Shown here piece by piece: positions 15,001 through 24,029 of a DNA stretch of 64,000 nt. The translations under genes and the position numbers were made by a program. Every line of letters begins with the position of its first letter. Within the stretch, counting starts at the first letter, position 1. The notes beneath the pieces are model-generated. The model was not told the DNA's origin. It saw nothing but the letters and a program-made list of their open reading frames with translations, and did no database searches. Where the stretch lies: assembly GCA_935421135.1 (NCBI GenBank), contig OW285190.1, forward strand, positions 17,432,501 to 17,496,500. The letters run 5' to 3'. This DNA is from Bugulina stolonifera (taxonomy: Eukaryota > Bryozoa > Gymnolaemata > Cheilostomatida > Bugulidae).

Positions 15001-18000
15001 AATATCCGTGGCGCCAAACACAATTCTTTAACGTGGCTGCCCAATAGCAGGGGTAGTCGAGGGGCCACCACGGCTCCTAGAGCTGGATATTATTATAGTT
15101 TGATATGGCACAGAGGGAAAACCTTCTTCGGGACCAAAACCTCCAGGTCATTGGTGGGACTCAAACCCACGTTCTTGCAGATAGCTTGCATCATTGCTGC
15201 AAGACCAGACTGACTAACGCTGGATGACTCAACGACCAACACCTATTTGGTGAGACTGCTTGGTAAAAAGTGAGTTACTTAGCTACTGCATTTCTTTGTA
15301 GACACCTATTGCTAAAATTGGTTTCACAGTCACCACCGAAACTGTGGAATTACATACATTAGCTGTTTGTATTGTGTAGCCTATAAATGCTTCTACTATT
15401 ATAGCACAAGTGTGAGCAGTACTGGCCTGCCAACACTTCGACTGAACTCAAGTATAAAGATCTGTCTGTTAGTCTTGAGTCTGAAGAAGAATTTGCTGAC
15501 TTTGTTGTCCGAATTCTGAGAGTTGAGAAGGTAAATAAGTCAAAACCTGACTTATTTGCATATTCGTACATACATGCACATGTATGTCAGACTCCATGTG
15601 CATCTACATTGTATATTACAGGATCTATAATTGTAAGGTCTATCAATGCCTTGCTAACAAAGTCATACATCAAATCTCCCTATATACTTTGTTACCAGAA
15701 CGGTGAATCCAGAACAGTGAAGCAGTTCCACTACATATCTTGGCCAGACCATGGAGTACCTGATAGTATGTGTCCATTTATTTCCTTCTACAAGAAAGTG
15801 ATGACAGAGACATATAGACTGAAGGCCCCACTTCTCATACACTGCAGGTAAGTGCTCATTACCTGCATTTTAGTACTATTCCTTTTTCCCTATTGAATGT
15901 AGTGTAGTTTCACTATTGCTACTGCATGTTTTTAGTGGTTATCGCTTGCTTAGATATGGTTTTGTCTTTATTAGTATCAAGGATAGAACTCTAATATAAG
16001 TTATGACTTTGTATACATGATTATAAGTCTAGGCTATATTTACAATGTACTATGCTGTCTTCTTGGCCAAGTAGGCCGGCAGTAAATGGGAAAAAATATT
16101 CTATTAGAAAACTGCTTTAAGAACACCAATGACTTGTCGATGCAGCATGGGAACTTACGAGTATTTAGCAGAAATCTGTTTTAGGTAGGAATGTTTAGTT
16201 GAGATCCTACAATGTAACTTGCAGTGCTGGAGTTGGTAGAACTGGAACGTTCATCGCCATGAACAATCTGTTGGAACAGGCAACACTTGAGGAAAGAGTC
16301 GACTTCTATGAATGCGTTAAGAAGATGAGAGAAAACAGGCCAAGTATGGTACAGACTGTGGTAAGTGAATATTTAATCTGTTCTGTAACTGACAGATATG
16401 TAATTTGGGTGAATTATCAGCTCCTTGAATCAGGTGTAAGCATTGTTTTGTGTGACTAAGAAATAGATTGTGATTGAAATAGTTGGGTTTTGGGGTTCAC
16501 CCAAAAGTAAACAAAGGAGACGATCTCTCCGGCTTTAACAAACTTTAACAAATGTATAACAAAGGCTATGACAGTTGCCGTTCTGCTTTGCCTAGCGTAC
16601 CTGCTGTGGTGTTACAGTGTGGGTGAGCAAGTGCAGATACTTTGTTTTATTTTTAAATTTTTGCTAGTCTAATTAATTTGAATTGAAATAAGGGAAGTTG
16701 TCTTCTGTATAAAGTGTTAGTTGACCCCACAATTCTGCTTAAAACAAGGATCAAAGGCTATTCAAAATTCTCCGTTACTGCACCTAACAAGAGATGAAGC
16801 CTGCGTGTAAATTTCTTGCTCTATTATGAACCCAAGTACCTACTATGTAATACAGGAACAATACGTATTCCTACACCAAGTACTTATACTATGTAATACA
16901 GGAACAATACGTATTCCTACACGAAGTAGTGAGCGAGTTCATAGTGACAGAGGAGTACATCTGCTCACCCAATGATATTCCAGCAAAGCTCCCCAACACC
17001 GGTGATGATACTGGTATCTACTCGAATACAGCTTCAGGAAGTATCGGTGCCGAGTTTGATGTAAGTCTGTGTTGATATGTTTGTATATAAATTATGTGCA
17101 GCACTAACTTTTGATAATGTATGCATATTATGTTCAAATCTTGTAGATATACAGTGTAATTGCAAGAACCAGATTTATCAATCAACGTGAAGATACAATC
17201 TCCATGATAACCATGGTAACCATGGTAACAAAGTTTGCCGCATATGCTTGTTATAAATCTTTCTACATATGCGAAACTACATGTGCATAAAGTAATAATT
17301 GTCAGCACATAATTGTGTCTTACAGTATTACATATATAATAATATACGTTGTCTAGAAAGTAATGGTGACACTCATTACCATGACCATGTTGAACTGTGT
17401 GCATTGCATTGCACTTCTGGTGTGCTACATCTACATGTGAATCTATGTACTCTCTAGATAATGGCCTATACAAATAATTTGTACATTATGTTGTAAATTA
17501 CATGTACCTAGAGAATCGAGGCAACTGTCAGACAACGTGCAATTGATGTGAAGGAAGGTCAGAGCGCTGCGAATTCCAGTAAAAACAGAGACATGAATGT
17601 ACTGCCTCCATCTGCACCACTAGATTCTGGTAATACACCATCTTTAATATTGCATCACAATAATTATATATTATGCAGTGTATACAGCAGTACATGGATA
17701 TACATGTATTAAAAATGAGTAACTTTCCAACAGTCATACATGGGAGCATGTTCATTGCATCTTTGGAATGTATTCATCATCCAAAGATTTAATATATTTT
17801 AGAGAATCGAGAGCATTCCCTGAGACCTTTGATATCTGGTGAAAAGAGTGACTACATAAACGCAGTGTTTGCCAACGTAAGTGTATTGCTATTACAATAA
17901 TATACAACTAAGTTCTTGCTATAAACAGCTAAGGGGTACAGCAGTAATCTTACTACATAGCCTTTCTATGAGCATACATATGCATGTGTACCCTATATAA

Positions 18001-20433
18001 GCATGAATATGCACTTAAATTATAGCTACTGTATGGATTGATGCTATTGCACTATAGCTCAAGGTCAAGGTCAAGGTGAAACACCTGCCACAACCTTAGA
18101 ATACAATCTTAAATCAGTTGATGACATTTATGTAACAAATCAAAAAGTTTCAACTTTTTCTGAGCCCAACCATTGCTCAATATTTTATGACGAGCTACTA
18201 CTGAAGGAAAAATCTCCTTTCTTGACAAAACGATAGAAGAACACTGGGTAACTTTAACAGATTTAGAGAAGTGTCACCAACTGTTACATGTATGTCACCA
18301 GTGAAGTACAAGAAATACATTCGGCCTCTGCGAACTCGCTTTCTTGAAATCCTCACATTTGAGCTGAGCGCAGACCTATCTAATATTGCAATCATCTACT
18401 TGTTTCAGAAAATTTACATTTTAGTGCATTCTGCTCCTAGACCGTACTAGATTTGTTTGATGTGTTATTAATTAAAGCAGCGAATCTCATGGTGAAGTTT
18501 TATTAATGTGCTGTGGATTGTATTTTTAGGCGTACAGGAAACAGAATCAGTTTATAGCAACCCAACTTCCACTTACTAACACTCTGACTGACTTCTGGCA
18601 GATGGTAGAAGACCACAAAGTTCGCACTATTGTTCAGCTGGAAGACACAAACGTACGTAACAATTCCTACAACCTAAGAAACAATAATAATAAAGCTGCA
18701 AGCAAACCCTTATATCAGAATCTGACATACATGTGTAATATCACATTGAGCATATACATATAAATTTGACTCAAGTTACCACTGTTGGTCCTTTCTATGA
18801 AAAAGTCTCTAATACATGTGAAATGTATATCAAAGCTGTGAAGGGTTATCTGCACGTTGTACATTTGTATGTGTGTACTTTCTAGTAAGCTAAGTCGTCT
18901 GCTTACAGCTATTGTGTAATAATCTGTAGGTGAGTGAACGATTCTACCCGTCAACTGATGGGGAGAGTCCAATGTCCGTTGGAGACTTTGTGGTCATCAG
19001 ACTGACGAGTGAAACCAACCAGGAGGTCTCTACCATCTCTCTGAGAATCACCAGAGGCAACACAGTGAGTAGCTCTAAGTTAACAGCTCTTAATCATTGT
19101 CTCCACCTGAATACAGCAATCGGTCTGTCTAACTCAGATAATGTGACGGTGGGTCTGACCTACCCCTACATTAGTTTACTCAATAATATACTGTTGTACT
19201 ATTCTATATATAATTAATGTTGGCACAAAGTGTGTGGGTGGAGTTGTGTTACCACTAAGGAAAACTAATTAAGAAATACTTATTAAGGCTGAATAGTTTT
19301 TGGATTGTTAGCACAGACGACTCCAAGGGCTAGCTGCTGTTAGGGCTAACAAACGAAATTGGTATATATTATAATGGTTCCCTCAATGTTTCAGTCCAGG
19401 GATGTGCGTGTAATAAAAACAGAAAGCTGGAAAGAGGACATACCAGAAAATAGTTCCATGCTTTGCTATCTGGAGACTCTGGAGAAAAGTCAGCAGAAAA
19501 GTGGCAATGGAAGAGTGTGTGTCATGAGTTTGTAAGTTTTACATAGAAATACATGTATGTTCTGTTATCAAAGAGTATAGTATAATGGATTATGCTAGGC
19601 CTCCGCAATACGTGTTCTCCAATATACAGGCAGACAATGCATTGTGTACCACAGTGAAAACTAATTGAGTGAAATATAGATTAGGTTAAATGGTTATTGT
19701 TTCTATATTTTATTAACAAAAAATGTTATTTCTACACCACATCAGGGATGCTCATCAGTAGCAAGATCATTGAGTGATACAAGTTCAATACATGAACAGA
19801 CCTCCATTCTTGATTTCATACATGAACCAGAATCCATTCATTTACCCTAATGCTATACTCAACTACTTGTATGTTCTGTAGTGATGGAGGAGCCAGATGT
19901 GGAATGTTCATCTGTGCACACAATGCTATAGAGAAGTTAAAGTGCGAACAGGAAGTAGATATCTACAGCACGGTGGTGACAGCTAGACTCAGACGTCCTC
20001 AGTTTGTAGCCAGAATGGTGAGTCCTGTATTTTGTTTTATATTATGTTCCAATAATTTTCTTTTGTACATGCAAGATTAGAATCTTTTCATTTGATGAAT
20101 ATTGTCGGATGGTTTAATCAACCTAACATGAAATGGTAATTTTATGAGATCAATATAATTATGACTACTGTGAGATAATTTCACAAGTAAATAAGATATT
20201 TGGTGCAGCATACATGTGCATATGCATATATTTCTGTACATATAGATCTACATGTGATAGCTGTTCGGTTTCTGAAGTATTCATTAAAAGTTGTGGTTCT
20301 TTGTGAAATAGACACATCAAATGGCTTGTATACACAAACATGATTTATGTATTTTTAGGAATACTATGTGAATCTGTACGACCTGCTAAGAGAATTTGCC
20401 GACAGATTCTCAGACTATGCCAACTTTAAGTAA
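1..20433 (+). CDS. Receptor-type tyrosine-protein phosphatase, 5' end outside the window
   Basis: A single-pass receptor that would remove phosphate from phosphotyrosine at the plasma membrane. I see 31 in-phase exons: (<1)2-85, 210-378, 535-641, 6288-6477, 7804-7913, 8310-8493, 8814-8899, 9114-9333, 9689-9792, 10134-10317, 10729-10828, 10918-11188, 11421-11472, 11767-11866, 12564-12679, 13065-13183, 13743-13830, 14111-14184, 14353-14392, 14818-14915, 15405-15530, 15699-15847, 16225-16360, 16902-17060, 17512-17629, 17803-17876, 18530-18652, 18930-19064, 19395-19531, 19882-20017, 20359-20433 (TAA). About 1287 residues are visible. Order: five FN3 repeats, each encoded by two exons; a membrane-proximal domain with a furin-like RRKRS; one helix (exon 11767-11866, [20 protein letters not shown]); D1 with [25 protein letters not shown] and MVQT; and D2, which lacks key catalytic residues. 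The family is certain; the exact subfamily (DEP1-, LAR- or sponge-specific type) is not. A possible AATAAA lies at 21119. Confidence 0.93.
1009..1671 (-). repeat. Left LTR (3' LTR in element orientation)
   Basis: 663 bp, starting TGTAATGG and ending CCATCACA on the plus strand. It matches the right LTR throughout except for a G at 1047 where the other copy has C. A CTAT target copy lies immediately outside. Confidence 0.95.
1672..1683 (-). promoter_or_regulatory. Polypurine tract
   Basis: On the minus strand GTGAGGGGGCTA abuts the 3' LTR, as expected for the plus-strand primer of an LTR element. It begins only one base after the gag stop codon (1685-1687), so no room remains for a pol gene. 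Confidence 0.8.
1685..5221 (-). CDS. Gag-like structural protein of the LTR element
   Basis: One open frame of 1178 residues, starting 314 bases inside the primer site. Residues about 5-170 have the capsid pattern of Ty3/gypsy gag proteins ([33 protein letters not shown]). Residues about 207-340 hold four to five tandem 33-residue blocks (core [14 protein letters not shown]), encoded by a 99-bp DNA repeat at about 4190-4600. A long Pro/Ser/Thr-rich, probably disordered stretch follows. Around residue 830-880 there are two Cys/His groups (CAKCGFSG with HIWQH, then CRCG with GHHF), resembling C2H2-type zinc sites rather than the retroviral CCHC knuckle. A short helical tail closes the protein. 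It would package RNA into particles; no enzyme domain is present. Confidence 0.85.
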   Translation of the reverse strand: MDRIRNLLQQVMYQAEQDLKTLSYNGQEDVELFIEDFTAMAERCNWNDRARLIRLRAALHGPAQECGRPRSVEEIFSRLREQYGLSAREARWKLSTLEQPAHTSLRDYAALIRRLMATAFEGAPPASLEEWAVEKFCLSVHDRGLRWYYTWLQPDDMEEALETGTAFQSNKGGKANPPKPQEELPADLLRKALHTLLQKCQGTDDGPTDTLEPVPVDEPIPTGAQQGEGGPPHIGRPQRPTDTSEPVPVDEPIPTEAKPKKSGPNHNGRPQRPTDTSEPVPVDEPIPTEAKPKKSGPNHNGRPQRPTDTSEPVPVDEPIPTVAKPKKSGPNHNGRPLRPTDTSEPVLVEEPIPTKPKVKSSHSKQKTPQVTSPSHSRPTASPTPVTVDEPKPTRPTPGKKRPHSKPDTSEVTTDHPPRLKGRLICPAPSDQTSQGKPDLSSTQKDQQDLATSRSDTNQQLIPAQIQYAPTDDLSCVELPDTTVQVRGLRIDTEQTVLDQTRELPLNLSKNVQVSTARPDPEDAKCRVAEPQDIIPTTEIQSILPAVQVHKAKRSCTESSIAEQFQPKIQIAELSKSPKADKKQSKATIAVFPRLFDESNKENVPEALPTIEPIAHPSASINTTAHRRVVLSRPALHRSTCIPTCSNSCTPRVTGEVNSSTRILSHSRADETATPPSMDHSNQPVFTAEGKQISVLPVRTESELEVQSTPVRLSSMNSLSLPTRHRPVGTEENSPEHSHRKEHELEGGGYTSDELCVVDASPLRKTLTPDGTPPPTPPPVTSTLKLATIKLHKLTDKLPIESSQHSGATKPWISTFTQQARDDLARRSQPNLKCAKCGFSGTLKRLNIHIWQHFARFYCRCGRSSVSRDALGHHFSRRSSICGKRLFLTDGPSYGALMEWWGVKDPPPFLPCRPTMDGQSGTNKPVYLPSSSSTRKRPPKRRHSPSPEQTPDSAPSDATSSSSSSPTTPAGPSLWRPPASTSAVSVGPPGRRGRLPSWKTRPAPRKSMPAPQSGPLYEGSPPKVSCAASCTASPTLLIEPLQSRPTLEVSPHRSPYTPARDLLRATPDSPAVQSPPPASPVLTQPNATRPASPDPSFMQQLAELKPRIHYLASRQQVGDTLRQHLEPLYAREIALRELANQHLNHPRQLQLVQADLDIVSRESTLYRTLLNLTLETPMT
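5535..5554 (-). promoter_or_regulatory. Primer binding site, tRNA-Leu-like
   Basis: The plus strand reads GAATCCCACTGCTGCCACCA, the form of a tRNA 3' end including CCA, one base from the LTR. It resembles the 3' end of tRNA-Leu (AAG/TAG type) with one difference from the vertebrate sequence I remember. The same 20-mer occurs in the TRIM-like element at 23706-23725. Confidence 0.85.
5556..6218 (-). repeat. Right LTR (5' LTR in element orientation)
   Basis: 663 bp. On the minus strand it drives transcription of the gag ORF. A TATA-like word, ACTATATAAAGG on the minus strand, lies at about 5875-5887. The second CTAT target copy follows at 6219-6222. Confidence 0.95.
10405..10500 (-). mobile_element. 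Second tRNA-like SINE fragment
   Basis: On the minus strand an A-box-like AGTTGGCCATGATGG (about 10474-10488) and a B box GGTTTGAGACC (10417-10427) stand about 50 bases apart, as in tRNA-type RNA polymerase III promoters. The sequence differs from the copy at 15 kb outside the boxes. It lies in the phosphatase intron 10318-10728. Confidence 0.45.
12311..12560. repeat. 10-bp minisatellite plus three 30-bp blocks next to an acceptor
   Basis: About fourteen copies of TGTACTGTAT (12311-12458) are followed by three blocks of about 30 bp (core GGTGTAGTTATAC) that run up to the 3' splice site of exon 12564-12679. Frames on both strands stay open because the unit has no stop. Confidence 0.9.
14990..15240 (-). 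mobile_element. tRNA-derived SINE candidate
   Basis: Read on the minus strand, 15130-15235 has a tRNA-like head: a 6-bp anticodon-like stem (CTTGCA/TGCAAG, 7-base loop) and a perfect T stem-loop GTGGG-TTTGAGT-CCCAC with B box GGTTTGAGTCC (15157-15167). A body follows, ending in an ATTATTATT-rich tail near 14995. It lies in the phosphatase intron 14916-15404. The A box is weak, so this is an old copy or only a family resemblance. Confidence 0.6.
15699..16360 (+). other. Catalytic core of phosphatase domain D1
   Basis: Two exons (15699-15847 and 16225-16360) carry the general-acid loop WPDHGVPD and the nucleophile loop [10 protein letters not shown]. The phase-2 intron falls just after the catalytic Cys, inside the next Ser codon. 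The Q-loop MVQT ends the second exon. All residues needed for the cysteinyl-phosphate mechanism are present, so D1 should be active. The earlier substrate loop is divergent: the usual KNRY word reads PKCRYRG in exon 13743-13830. Confidence 0.93.
18530..20433 (+). other. Degenerate second phosphatase domain (D2)
   Basis: Exons 17803-20433 encode a second PTP fold ([46 protein letters not shown]). The signature loop, across exons 19395-19531 and 19882-20017, reads VMSFDGGARCG, so the catalytic Cys position is Ser. The acid loop reads SWKEDIP rather than WPD. Membrane-distal D2 domains of receptor phosphatases are often inactive and act as regulators or binding modules, which is the likely role here. 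Confidence 0.85.
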
Positions 20434-22116
20434 GACTAGCGGCTATCAGTGAACACCTGAAATCCTCTGAAACAGCAGAGGACATCCATATGTCTAGTGT
20501 TTAAATGCATTTACATGTATGTGGTAGAGTATTTTTGAGATTATGCAACATTTTTAGCAAATATGTTACACACATATTGCATTACACAGATACTATTATG
20601 ATATTCGTGGGGATTTATTTTAATTAACCCAGGATGCTTAGCGTGTATTTTGAAAACTTTTTAGATTTAGATAAGATTGATTGTTTATTCCTTCCAAGTA
20701 GCTGTTCTATTTTGACATTACAAAAATTGTTTTTTATAGATTGTGATTGACCGTTATAATAAGATTGTAGCCTTTATAGATGTTAATATTTTTACCTAAG
20801 AGAGTATACGGTTAAAAACTTACCAAGAGTAAAGATCTAACATTGTTAAATTGAGTATAAATTGTAATTTCACAGGCTTACGTGTAAATTCACTGTGTAC
20901 ACTGGAATCAAGTGTAAATTTTGTTCATTATCTTACAGCTTTTCTTATTTTAATGTGCAAGGCTACTTAATCGATCGATATTGTTAATGGTAATCATGTA
21001 TAGTATTAGTAAAATCAGGATAGACTTTCTTAGCCGGTGACAGATCAAAACATTGCTAGCTTTCATTTAGTAGCTATTAATACCCTATATACTACATAGT
21101 TATTCTATATGTACATTTAATAAACAATAATTAGTAGAACAATATTATATAGATTGTGTATATAATTTACTGTATAATGCAATTCACAGCACAGACACAA
21201 ATGAAATCTCCCAGCACAACCATGAGATAGTAGTGGAAGTCAACTTACCACCATCACATTGTTTTACAATCTAAAGAGCATGATTATTTCGCATCTCCAT
21301 TTCATAAATTTCAGCCCCCACCTATTGAAACACCTCACAAAACCAGCTAGTTTGGCATAATATAAGATTAGATACAGTATTTTAGAACAAGGAACTGAGA
21401 TGGGAATGAGACAAGTTCTACCCAGTTGGCTAGTAGACATGACAAGAGTTCCACCACACCTATGAAGATACACTTAGTAAACTGACTACGTGGACAACCA
21501 ATAGATATGGAGACTGGAATGTAGCATTGGTTTCATTGTACTTGACTAGGGAGTAGTGTCTAAATGTAGTGTATAACTGACGCATATGTAGACAATGCAG
21601 CTTTCATTACTAGACAGTGAGCAGAATCTGCTTCTTAGTTTGGCCGGAGTTGTGTTCCCATTTGCTGGTTGAAGTTTCGAATGCCTGTCAAAAAACTGTG
21701 AGCCTTGGAGTAATTGCACACTATTATGGTTTACCGAGGCCTGCAGGTTCCACACGTCTATTTCTTTTGAACGCGATCTTGTGTCAAGGTGACAGGAACA
21801 CCGGAAGAGAAGGTGGCGTACAAATTATTATATTTTTAGCGATTTGTATGTACTCCGTAGTTGAACTCTACTGCATTATTATTATGAATTTTCAAATTTA
21901 AATTTAAACTCATTGTTATAATTATTTATTGATCTATCACATTGCTCATAATGTTAATATGAATAGCACCAAGATACATTCATATTTTATCAAGACATTA
22001 TTATTATTATATTATATTTATATTAATATAATTTATTATAATATTATTTTTTTGTATAAATAATATAATTAATATTAGTTAATAATAAATAAATAATTTT
22101 TATTTTAATGATGATT
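20434..22116. other. Phosphatase 3' UTR and intergenic sequence
   Basis: AT-rich DNA after the phosphatase stop. A possible polyadenylation signal AATAAA is at 21119-21124. A low-complexity A/T stretch fills about 21990-22110, just before the TRIM insertion. I see no gene. Confidence 0.6.
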
Positions 22117-22120
22117 ATAA

Positions 22121-22419
22121 TGTTATGGATTTTACTGTTCATTCAACTGTCATTCCATAAACCTTCTCTGGGTTGTCTAGACACTTGCAGATCTAACTTT
22201 TATTAACACTTCAACTTCTCTTCCACTTTCTCTCTACTTACTCTACTCCTCCTTCCTTCTACTGTATATAAAAATCCCTTATATATAGGTATCTAAAATA
22301 GCTACATGCAGCTAGAGCTACATGTAGCTAACTCCTATTATATAGGTAAAAAAGCAACAGCTTCCCTAGCCTTACAATTACAATACCAGCTTGCAAAAAC
22401 ACTTCTAGAATCTACCACA
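22121..22419 (-). repeat. TRIM left LTR (3' LTR)
   Basis: 299 bp, TG...CA, identical to 23727-24025 on inspection. It contains short inverted words around GCTACATGCAGC/GCTACATGTAGC and a TATA-like TATATAAAAA stretch. Confidence 0.93.
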
Positions 22420-22639
22420 TTCTCCCCTTCTAGATGAGGTGTGGGTATTACCTACACCTACATCTATGAACATAATGGATAACCTGATCATAAAAAGTAG
22501 AAGAAAGTTTTAGTATATGTCCATTAGTTTTAAAACTTAGTTTCTATACAATTGTCTTGTCTGGTCTTTAGCATCAGCGGTAGCAGATATAAAGATATTC
22601 CGTTGCCTCCTCAATATTATGGACATCACACTTGTGCTC

Positions 22640-23215
22640 ACTCCGATGTTAGTAGTACACGTCCCACAAATAGAAGGTTAGAGGCTCCTATAGGTTGCAT
22701 TATACCATTCTACAGTAGACACTGGATACACCATCTGAATATCACACCAGTGCTCTCTTCAATGCAAGCAGTATCAGTCCAATCAAGTAGAGGTTTAGAG
22801 GCTCCTATAGGTTGCATTAAACCATGTTAAGCTACAGTAGACCTTGGATATGCCAGCTGAACATCAATATATAGTAGGCAACAGACAAGTACTCCGTAGT
22901 TAGAAATCTCCGTTTTTATACCGTTGTCCTGTTTTATCTTTAGCACCACTAGTGGATACAAGTGATTCTCGTGTCTCCTCCATATGTTTGAACATCACAC
23001 CTGTGATCACTTTGATGTTAGTAGTATACGTCCCACAAATAGAAGGTTAGAGGCTCCTATAGGTTGCATTACACCATTCTACAGTAGACACTGGATACAC
23101 CATCTGAACATCACACCTGTCCTCACTTCAATGTTAGTAGCATCGATTCCACAAATAGAAGGTTAGAGGCTCCTATAGGTTGCATTATACCATTCTACCG
23201 TAGATTCTGGATGCA
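22640..23215. repeat. Internal tandem blocks of the TRIM, about 115-120 bp unit
   Basis: Four or five diverged copies share GAGGCTCCTATAGGTTGCAT (near 22680, 22798, 23050, 23168), usually followed by an ACCATTCTACAGTAGACACT-like stretch and CACCATCTGAA. Open frames here are by-products of the repeat. Confidence 0.8.
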
Positions 23216-23329
23216 CCATCTGAACGACGAGATATAACAGACACCAACAAACAGTACTCATGAAATTAAAATAATTACAAAAACTAAAATAAATACATAA
23301 CACAATAATTTCTATCTAATTGTCATTAG

Positions 23330-23690
23330 AGAGAAAGTATCCTCCAGCTTCCTGGCTCACTACTCTTAGGTGTAGATCCTGATGAGCTATACACAGCTTG
23401 ATAGGCTATGGCATAAACACCACGCTCACGCTGGACTCTTACAAGATAGTCTACCCTATCCATCTAAGCATGACTTTCCATACGAGTTGTAAGTGTTAGA
23501 GAGAAAGTATCCTCCAGCTTCCTGGCTCACTACTCCTAGGTGTAGATCCTGATGAGCTATACACAGCTTGATAGGCTATGGCATAAACACCATGCTCACG
23601 CTGGAATCTTACAAGATAGTCTACCCTATCCATCTAAGCATGACTGTCCAAGTCAGTCGGTGTAATACGAGTTGTAAGTGTTGAGCAGTT
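23330..23690. repeat. Internal direct duplication of the TRIM, about 170 bp unit
   Basis: Two near-identical copies start GAGAGAAAGTATCCTCCAGC at about 23330 and 23499 and run to CTAAGCATGACT. The second continues to the primer site. No coding signal. Confidence 0.8.
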
Positions 23691-23705
23691 AGAGTGTTTA
23701 GACCG

Positions 23706-23725
23706 GAATCCCACTGCTGCCACCA
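23706..23725 (-). promoter_or_regulatory. TRIM primer binding site, same tRNA-Leu-like sequence
   Basis: The 20 bases equal those at 5535-5554 and have the same one-base gap to the LTR. Outside this site and the TG/CA ends the two elements share no obvious sequence. Confidence 0.85.
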
Positions 23726-23726
23726 A

Positions 23727-24025
23727 TGTTATGGATTTTACTGTTCATTCAACTGTCATTCCATAAACCTTCTCTGGGTTGTCTAGACACTTGCAGATCT
23801 AACTTTTATTAACACTTCAACTTCTCTTCCACTTTCTCTCTACTTACTCTACTCCTCCTTCCTTCTACTGTATATAAAAATCCCTTATATATAGGTATCT
23901 AAAATAGCTACATGCAGCTAGAGCTACATGTAGCTAACTCCTATTATATAGGTAAAAAAGCAACAGCTTCCCTAGCCTTACAATTACAATACCAGCTTGC
24001 AAAAACACTTCTAGAATCTACCACA
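23727..24025 (-). repeat. TRIM right LTR (5' LTR)
   Basis: Second 299-bp copy, followed by the ATAA target copy. No difference from the left LTR was found, so insertion is recent. Confidence 0.93.
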
Positions 24026-24029
24026 ATAA

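Larger units (their letters stand above)
22121..24025 (-). mobile_element. TRIM-like miniature LTR retrotransposon without coding capacity
   Basis: Two 299-bp LTRs, identical by eye, start TGTTATGG and end CTACCACA and flank about 1.3 kb. The ATAA target duplication is at 22117-22120 and 24026-24029. The primer site (23706-23725) and a polypurine tract (GAAGGGGAGAA on the minus strand, 22420-22430) set the orientation as minus. The interior has no credible ORF and is built of tandem blocks. It must be moved by proteins made elsewhere. It lies between the phosphatase and AP-3 beta genes. Confidence 0.92.

Noticed and set aside
17018..17473. 151-codon minus-strand ORF
   Set aside because: Antisense to a phosphatase exon and its intron; no protein-like composition.
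22552..23166. ORFs inside the TRIM
   Set aside because: Short frames made by the internal repeats; no family resemblance and no start context.
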